From positions 1 through 10,982 of the forward strand of contig CBDUCN010000167.1 of the NCBI GenBank assembly GCA_965365655.1: a DNA stretch of 10,982 nucleotides, given 5' to 3'. How positions within the stretch are numbered: the stretch's first letter is position 1; every line of letters starts with the position of its first letter. Below the pieces are notes generated by a model. It was given only the letters and a program-made list of their open reading frames with translations. It did no database searches and had not been told where the DNA came from. The position numbers and the translations under genes are program-made. Source of the stretch: JBFHNV01 sp965365655. Lineage in GTDB: Bacteria > Pseudomonadota > Gammaproteobacteria > HK1. Below are positions 6,568 through 10,982 of the stretch, one piece after another.

Positions 6568-7404
6568 TCACTGCGCGGCGAGCATCGCGGCGTAGCCGTC
6601 ACGGAAGCCCGGGTAGCGGAAGCGGTAGCCGCTGTCCAGCAGCCGGCGGTTGCTGCAGCGCTTGTTGCCGCCGCGCGCGCGCGGCTCCGCGCCGGGGACC
6701 CGCTTCGGGCGCGGCGCGCCGACCGCGTCGGCCAGCCAGTCCAGCACCTCGCAGCGCGGCGCCGGCTCGCAGTCCACCGCGACGTAGACCGGCGCCGGCG
6801 CGTCCAGCGCCAGCAGGTGCGCGAGCACGCCCGCGCAGTCGTCGCGGTGGATGCGGTTGGTCCACGCGACCGGCGACTCGCTGCAGGTCGCGCCGGCGCG
6901 CACCTGGTCGATGAGCCGGGTGCGCCCGGGGCCGTAGATGCCGCCGAAGCGCACCCGCACCGACGGCACGCCGCACGCGGCGACCAGGCCTTCGCCCTCC
7001 AGCAGCCGCCGGCCGGAGAAGCCCGCGGGCTCGGTGGGCGAGTCCTCGTCCACCCAGCCGCCGTCGTCCTGCGCGTACACGCCGGTGCTCGACGCGAACA
7101 GCACGCGCCGCAGCGGGTGGCCTGCCAGCGCCGTCAGCACGTTGCGCACGCCGTCCACGTACGCGCGCCGGTACGCGTCGTCGCCGAAGCCGCCGGCTGC
7201 CGCGGTGTACACCAGCGCCTCGACGTCCGCCGGAAGCCGGTCCAGCGTCGCCGGGTCCGCCAGGTCGGCCGCGACCGGCTCGACCTCGGGCGGCAGCGCG
7301 GCGGCGTTGCGGCGCAGGCCGAATATCCGGTGCCCCGCCCCGGCGAGCTGCCGGGCGAGCTCGCCGCCGACGTCGCCGCAGCCCGCGATCAGGATTCGCG
7401 CCAC
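6568..7404 (-). CDS. YeeZ-like extended SDR family NAD(P)-binding protein
   Basis: A 278-residue Rossmann-fold protein of the epimerase/dehydratase superfamily, resembling E. coli YeeZ. It starts with the nucleotide-binding pattern ILIAGCGDVGGELA (4-17), followed by ADLAD (46-50), VLFASSTGVYAQ (101-112), SVRVRFGGIYGPGR (148-161), NRIHRDDCAG (183-192) and a C-terminal NKRCSNRRLLDSGYRFRYPGFRDGY (247-271). The catalytic Tyr-x-x-x-Lys expected of active extended SDRs is replaced by FSGRRLLEGE (129-138), as in YeeZ-type proteins, so chemistry and substrate are uncertain. The GTG start at 7404 has a GGAG Shine-Dalgarno 7 bases upstream. It is divergent from trmH. Confidence 0.85.
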   Translation of the reverse strand: MARILIAGCGDVGGELARQLAGAGHRIFGLRRNAAALPPEVEPVAADLADPATLDRLPADVEALVYTAAAGGFGDDAYRRAYVDGVRNVLTALAGHPLRRVLFASSTGVYAQDDGGWVDEDSPTEPAGFSGRRLLEGEGLVAACGVPSVRVRFGGIYGPGRTRLIDQVRAGATCSESPVAWTNRIHRDDCAGVLAHLLALDAPAPVYVAVDCEPAPRCEVLDWLADAVGAPRPKRVPGAEPRARGGNKRCSNRRLLDSGYRFRYPGFRDGYAAMLAAQ

Positions 7405-7411
7405 GTCACCG

Positions 7412-7415
7412 CTCC
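7412..7415 (-). promoter_or_regulatory. Shine-Dalgarno GGAG for the YeeZ-like gene
   Basis: On the minus strand GGAG is followed by seven bases and the GTG at 7404. This supports the GTG start, which also coincides with the beginning of the Rossmann motif. Confidence 0.5.
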
Positions 7416-7440
7416 GCCTCGTACGCCTGCATGGCCCCTC

Positions 7441-7449
7441 TATACAATA
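7441..7449. promoter_or_regulatory. AT-rich -10 patch shared by divergent trmH and YeeZ-like genes
   Basis: TATACAATA is the only AT-rich block between the two starts. Forward it contains the -10-like TACAAT (7443-7448) and would give trmH a leader of about 35 bases. In reverse it reads TATTGTATA, also -10-like for the YeeZ-like gene. No good -35 element is found on either side, so the assignment rests on position and composition. Confidence 0.45.
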
Positions 7450-7490
7450 CCGTCGGCCCCGCGCCCGGGCCGCACGATCGCGACGACGCC

Positions 7491-8168
7491 ATGACCCCGC
7501 AACGACTGCAACGCCTGCGCGACGTGCTCGCGCGCCGGCAGCCGGACCTGACGGTGCTCATGGACAACGTGCACAAGCCGCACAACTTCTCAGCGGTGCT
7601 GCGCACCTGCGACGCGGTGGGCGTGCACACGGCGCACGGCGTGTGGCCCGGCGAACGCATCCGCGCGCTGGGGGCCACCTCCGGCGGCGCCGGCAAGTGG
7701 GTGAACGTCGTCACGCACCGCGACGCGGACAGCGCGGCGCGCGCGCTGCGCACGCAGGGCTTCGCGATCGTCGCCGCGCACGCGGGGGACGGCGCGCGCG
7801 AGTACCGGGAGCTGGACTACACCCGGCCGACCGCGTTCGTGCTGGGCGCCGAGCTGGACGGCGTGAGCGCCGCGGCGCGCGCCGCCGCCGACGCGCAGGT
7901 GTTCATCCCGATGCACGGCTTCGCCGAATCGCTGAACGTGTCGGTCGCGGCCGCGGTGCTGCTGTTCGAGGCGCAGCGCCAGCGCCTCGCCGCGGGGCTC
8001 TACGATCGCTGCCGCCTGGACGCGGACACCCATGCCCGCACGCTGTTCGAGTGGGCGCACCCGGAGGTGGCCGCGCACTGCCGGCGCCACGGCCTGCCCT
8101 ACCCCGCGATCGACGAGCGCGGCGACCTCGACCCGGCGTTCCGCGTGCACCGCGACGCGGCGCGATGA
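7491..8168 (+). CDS. trmH: tRNA (guanosine(18)-2'-O)-methyltransferase TrmH
   Basis: TrmH is a SPOUT-family enzyme that methylates the 2'-hydroxyl of G18 in the tRNA D-loop with S-adenosylmethionine. The 225-residue protein aligns along its length with my recollection of E. coli TrmH (229 residues). The N-terminus reads RRQPDLTVLMDNVHKPHNFSA (15-35). Motif 1 contains Arg38 in AVLRTCDAVG, motif 2 is LGAELDGVS (118-126) and motif 3 is IPMHGFAESLNVSVAAAVLLFEAQRQR (139-165) with Asn149. The C-terminal helix carries GLPYPAID. The ATG at 7491 is chosen by family similarity; an in-frame ATG at 7431 lies upstream of the putative -10. The stop overlaps the MFS gene start. Confidence 0.95.
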   Translation: MTPQRLQRLRDVLARRQPDLTVLMDNVHKPHNFSAVLRTCDAVGVHTAHGVWPGERIRALGATSGGAGKWVNVVTHRDADSAARALRTQGFAIVAAHAGDGAREYRELDYTRPTAFVLGAELDGVSAAARAAADAQVFIPMHGFAESLNVSVAAAVLLFEAQRQRLAAGLYDRCRLDADTHARTLFEWAHPEVAAHCRRHGLPYPAIDERGDLDPAFRVHRDAAR

Positions 8169-9406
8169 CGGCCGCCGCCGCGGCGCCGGACACCCGCGGC
8201 AAGGCCGGGCAGCTCGCCCTCATCGCCGGCGCCGAGCTGCTCGCGCTGGCGCTGTGGTTCTCCGCGTCGGCCCTGGTGCCGCAGCTGCGCGCGCACTGGG
8301 AGCTCACGCCCGGCGCGGCGGGCTGGATGACCGCAAGCGTGCAGCTCGGCTTCGTGGCCGGCGCGCTGGCGAGCGCGCTGGGCAACCTCGCGGATCGCAT
8401 CGCGCTGCCGCGCCTGATCGGCGCCTGCGCGCTGGCCGGCGCCGCGTTCAACGCGGCCATCGCGCTGCCGGAGCTGCCGCTGGCCGCGGCGCTGGCGCTG
8501 CGCTTCGCGACCGGCGCCGCGCTGGCCGGGGTCTACCCGCCGGGCATGAAGCTGGTCGCCACGTGGTGCCGGGAGGACCGCGGCCTGGGCATCGGCCTGC
8601 TGGTGGCCGCGATCACGCTGGGCTCGGCGCTGCCGCACCTGCTCAACGCGCTGCCGCTGTCCGGCGACGCCGGCATGCCGCCCTGGCGCCCGACCCTGCT
8701 CGTGTCCTCGGGTCTCGCGCTGGCCGGGTCGCTCGCGATGCTGACCCTGGTGCGCCCCGGCCCCTTTCTCGCGGGCGCGGCGCCCTTCCACTGGCGCTAC
8801 GCATTGCAGGCGCTGCGCCACCGCCCCACGCGGCTCGCGAACTTCGGCTACCTGGGACACATGTGGGAGCTGTACGCGATGTGGGCCTGGGTGCCGGTGT
8901 TCCTGCTCGCGAGCTACCGCGCGGCGGGCCTGGACGTCGCGAGCGCGCGGCTCGCGGGCTTCGCGGTGATCGGCATCGGCGCCGCGGGCTGCGTGCTGGC
9001 CGGGGTGCTCGCGGATCGCTACGGGCGCACCACCGTCACGATCGCCAGCCTCGCGGTGTCCGGCTCCTGCGCCCTCGCCGCGGGGCTGCTGTTCAACCAC
9101 CCGCTCGCGCTCACCGCGCTGTGCCTGGTGTGGGGCTTCGCGGTGGTGGCCGACAGCGCGCAGTTCAGCGCCGCGGTCAGCGAGCTGGGCGACCCGCGCT
9201 ACGTGGGCACCGCGCTGACGCTGCAGACCAGTCTCGGCTTCCTGCTCACCCTGGTCACCATCCAGCTCGTGCCGGCGCTGCTGGACGCGCTGGGCTGGGC
9301 CGGCGCGTTCGCGCTGCTCGCCGCCGGGCCCGCGTTCGGCATCGTCAGCATGGCGCGCCTGCGCGGCCTGCCCGAGGCGCGCGCGATGGCATCCGGCAAC
9401 CGCTGA
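8165..9406 (+). CDS. Major facilitator superfamily (MFS) transporter
   Basis: A 413-residue inner-membrane protein with about twelve hydrophobic segments in two halves, joined by a central loop near 200-225. Two copies of the MFS loop motif are visible: GNLADRIALPRL (73-84) between segments 2 and 3, and GVLADRYGRTTV (280-291) between segments 8 and 9. The motif after segment 4, RFATGAALAGVYPPGMKL (113-130), is also MFS-like. The general shape recalls the CynX/NimT or nitrate/nitrite porter-like branches, but the substrate cannot be read from the sequence, nor can import be told from export. The ATG overlaps the trmH stop (ATGA, 8165-8168), so expression is probably coupled. The gene ends 16 bases from the convergent metallopeptidase gene. 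Confidence 0.85.
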   Translation: MTAAAAAPDTRGKAGQLALIAGAELLALALWFSASALVPQLRAHWELTPGAAGWMTASVQLGFVAGALASALGNLADRIALPRLIGACALAGAAFNAAIALPELPLAAALALRFATGAALAGVYPPGMKLVATWCREDRGLGIGLLVAAITLGSALPHLLNALPLSGDAGMPPWRPTLLVSSGLALAGSLAMLTLVRPGPFLAGAAPFHWRYALQALRHRPTRLANFGYLGHMWELYAMWAWVPVFLLASYRAAGLDVASARLAGFAVIGIGAAGCVLAGVLADRYGRTTVTIASLAVSGSCALAAGLLFNHPLALTALCLVWGFAVVADSAQFSAAVSELGDPRYVGTALTLQTSLGFLLTLVTIQLVPALLDALGWAGAFALLAAGPAFGIVSMARLRGLPEARAMASGNR

Positions 9407-9437
9407 AGCGGGCCGGCGGCAGTCAGCGGGCCATCGC
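9383..9437. terminator. Inverted repeat built from the 3' ends of two convergent genes
   Basis: CCGCTGA (9400-9406) pairs with TCAGCGG (9423-9429) around a 16-base loop. The stem is extended by GCGATGGC (9383-9390) pairing with GCCATCGC (9430-9437), with a 9-base bulge on the left. Both stop codons lie in the stem and the outer arms are coding sequence. It is symmetrical and could act in both directions; no T-tract is present. Confidence 0.45.
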
Positions 9438-10481
9438 CGACGGCGGCAACGCGGCACGGCGGGCGGCGGGGTCGACGGCGGCGAGATCCTCCGCGGCCCG
9501 GTGGAATGCGGCCATGTCGCCGTCGAGGCTCGCCAGCAGCGCCGCGAAGCGCGGCACGAGATCGTTGTAGGTCGCGACCAGCGCGAGCTTCGCGTTGTTC
9601 AGGTCCTGCGCGAACCAGCGATCGAAGCCACGGTAGCCGCCCCAGCCGCGGCGCAGCTCCGCGTAGCGCGCGCGCAGCCCGCGCAGCACCTCGTCCTTGC
9701 GGGCGAGCTTGCGCGCGTCGGGCAGCGGCCCGGCGTACAGCGCCTCCAGCTCGTCCCGGGTTCCGGCCACCAGGTCGAGGAAGGCCGCATGCGCGGCGCG
9801 GTGACGCGCGTGGTCCTCGAGCGCGTCGCGATCCCCGTGCGCGGCCAGCCAGCGCCGCTCGCCCTCCTCCTGCACCGCGCTCGCGTAGGCCTCGTTGAAC
9901 GCGGTGTCGCCGGGGATGTAGAGCCGCCGGTGGGCCAGCTCGTGGAACATCACGCCCGCGGTGTACCACGGCGGTCCGCGCAGCAGGGTGTTGAGCACCG
10001 GGTCGTCGAACCAGCCGAGGGTGGAGTACGCCTGCACCGGCGCCACGTACACGTCGTAGCCGGCCTCGCGCAGGCGCCGCGCCTCGGCCGCCGCGCGCGC
10101 GAGCTCGAAGTACCCGCGGTAGCTCAGGCAGCCCACCACCGGATAGCACCACCGCCGCGGCTCCAGCGACAGCGCCGGCGCCGCAACCACGCTCCACACC
10201 ACGTAGTCGCGCCCGACGTCGGCGTAGTCGCGGTAGCTGCCGCCGGCCGGCAGCGCGAGCTCCGTCTGCGCGAACGCGCGCATGCGCTCGACCTCGCGAA
10301 GCCGCTCGGCCAGCGACTCGTCGGTGGCGGGGTCGCGCAGCACGTCCGGGATCGGACGGCGCGCCGAGAGCACCTGCAGGTGACCCGACGCGGAGTGCAG
10401 CAGATACGACGCGCCCGAGCAGCCGGCGAGCAGGCACGCCGCCAGCGCCGCCGCGCCGGCGCGCGCCGCGCCCCGCTTCAC
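9423..10481 (-). CDS. Lipoprotein zinc metallopeptidase, COG4324 'predicted aminopeptidase' type
   Basis: A 352-residue protein with a lipoprotein signal peptide: a basic start KRGAARAG, a hydrophobic stretch and the lipobox LAGC with lipidated Cys21. The mature protein should be anchored to a membrane and face the periplasm. The zinc site is MFHELAHRRLY with HELAH at 180-184, and FNEAYAS (195-201) provides the likely third ligand Glu197, as in gluzincin-type peptidases. Other conserved-looking blocks are RDYVVWSVVAAP (91-102), VYVAPVQAYSTLGWFDDPVLNT (144-165), WYTAGV (172-177) and NNAKLALVATYNDLVPRF (295-312). This pattern matches the putative aminopeptidase family (Pfam Aminopep); its substrate is unknown. 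The GTG start overlaps the DUF1499 gene's stop (GTGA, 10478-10481); no Shine-Dalgarno is visible, which fits coupled translation. Confidence 0.85.
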   Translation of the reverse strand: MKRGAARAGAAALAACLLAGCSGASYLLHSASGHLQVLSARRPIPDVLRDPATDESLAERLREVERMRAFAQTELALPAGGSYRDYADVGRDYVVWSVVAAPALSLEPRRWCYPVVGCLSYRGYFELARAAAEARRLREAGYDVYVAPVQAYSTLGWFDDPVLNTLLRGPPWYTAGVMFHELAHRRLYIPGDTAFNEAYASAVQEEGERRWLAAHGDRDALEDHARHRAAHAAFLDLVAGTRDELEALYAGPLPDARKLARKDEVLRGLRARYAELRRGWGGYRGFDRWFAQDLNNAKLALVATYNDLVPRFAALLASLDGDMAAFHRAAEDLAAVDPAARRAALPPSAMAR

Positions 10482-10975
10482 CGAGGCGGGTCCGCGACGA
10501 GGCCGCGGGCCTCGAGGGCGGCGCGCAGGTCGATCACGTGGCGCGCGTTGGCGCCCAGGTCGCCGCGCCCGACCCGCGACGCGGCGCGCACCTGCGCCTC
10601 GCTGAGACCGGCGCCGGCATCGCGGAGGTACACGGTCACGTCGTCGGTGAATCCGAACAGCGACGACACCACCTCGGCGCTCACCCGCCGGGCGGCCGTG
10701 TCGCTGCTCACCTCGCGCCAGCCGAGGTCCTGCATCGTCTGCGCGACAGGCACGAGCAGCGCCGGCGGATCGCCGCGCAGCCACAGCGGGCGCAGCTCCT
10801 CGAGCACCGCCTGCGGCCCGGTCTCGGCGACGTTGCGGGTCAGGTACAGGCCGAGGCGCTCCACGACGCCGGGCGGGCGCGTCAACGGGGGCCGGTTGCC
10901 GGCGATGCCGGCCGCGACCATCAGCATCGCGACCGCGAGCAGCGCGGCCAGCGCGAGCAGCGCCTTGGTCAGCAC
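10478..10975 (-). CDS. DUF1499 family protein with N-terminal membrane segment
   Basis: A DUF1499-family protein of unknown function. About 165 residues are visible, with a hydrophobic N-terminal segment (ALLALAALLAVAMLMVAAGIAG, roughly 5-26) that serves as a membrane anchor or signal peptide. The DUF1499 signature follows: LGWREVSSDTAARRVSAEVVSSLFGFTDDVTVYLRD (84-119), then VRAASRVGRGDLGANARHVIDL (129-150). The family pattern F-x-D-D-V and R-S/A-A-S-R-x-G-x-x-D-x-G-x-N is complete. The GTG at 10975 is the first usable start in view, but the frame stays open to the window edge, so the true start may lie outside. The stop overlaps the metallopeptidase start, suggesting a shared transcript. Confidence 0.75.
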   Translation of the reverse strand: MLTKALLALAALLAVAMLMVAAGIAGNRPPLTRPPGVVERLGLYLTRNVAETGPQAVLEELRPLWLRGDPPALLVPVAQTMQDLGWREVSSDTAARRVSAEVVSSLFGFTDDVTVYLRDAGAGLSEAQVRAASRVGRGDLGANARHVIDLRAALEARGLVADPPR

Positions 10976-10982
10976 GGGGTCG

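Noticed and set aside
8032..9570. A 512-codon plus-strand frame overlapping trmH and the MFS gene
   Set aside because: It is a frame-shifted shadow with Gly/Arg/Ala composition; the overlapped genes are supported by motifs and membrane segments.
1..10982. CRISPR arrays, tRNA or rRNA genes, insertion sequences, att sites, toxin-antitoxin or phage-defence genes
   Set aside because: I looked on both strands and found no direct-repeat arrays, cloverleaf sequences, transposase motifs or defence domains.

Overview
This is an ordinary chromosomal housekeeping stretch of a very GC-rich proteobacterium, most likely a gammaproteobacterium. The basis is the gene content: mpl directly followed by ubiX, an E. 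coli Mak-type fructokinase, a YeeZ-like protein, and a PdxH that starts and ends like the short form I recall from xanthomonads. I see no transposase, integrase, CRISPR array, tRNA, rRNA or phage gene. No base-composition break is obvious by eye.

Layout. (1) 1-1029: the 3' end of a PaaI-type thioesterase gene, a convergent small membrane protein gene, and a rhodanese gene behind a good sigma-70-like promoter. (2) 1036-4541: the fructokinase gene mak on the minus strand, divergent from a three-gene operon: unknown multi-pass membrane protein, mpl (muropeptide ligase for peptidoglycan recycling) and ubiX (prenylated-FMN synthase for ubiquinone synthesis). (3) 4611-7404, minus strand: a YeeZ-like extended SDR protein, then pdxH, yjbQ and a classical short-chain dehydrogenase, the last three overlapping. 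(4) 7491-9406, plus strand: trmH (tRNA Gm18 methyltransferase) overlapping an MFS transporter. (5) 9423-10975, minus strand: a DUF1499 protein overlapping a lipoprotein metallopeptidase of the COG4324 'predicted aminopeptidase' type; the DUF1499 gene may continue past the window edge.

Genes are packed tightly. Six same-strand junctions are 4-base start/stop overlaps (GTGA or ATGA), which suggests translational coupling. Most convergent ends carry GC-rich inverted repeats without T-tracts. Many starts are GTG, chosen from these overlaps, from Shine-Dalgarno sequences or from where family similarity begins.

I found no convincing undescribed system. The best leads are uncharacterised partners coupled to known genes: the membrane protein before mpl, the DUF1499/metallopeptidase pair, and the pdxH-yjbQ-SDR operon. 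All family assignments come from reading the translations and recalling families; no search was run.
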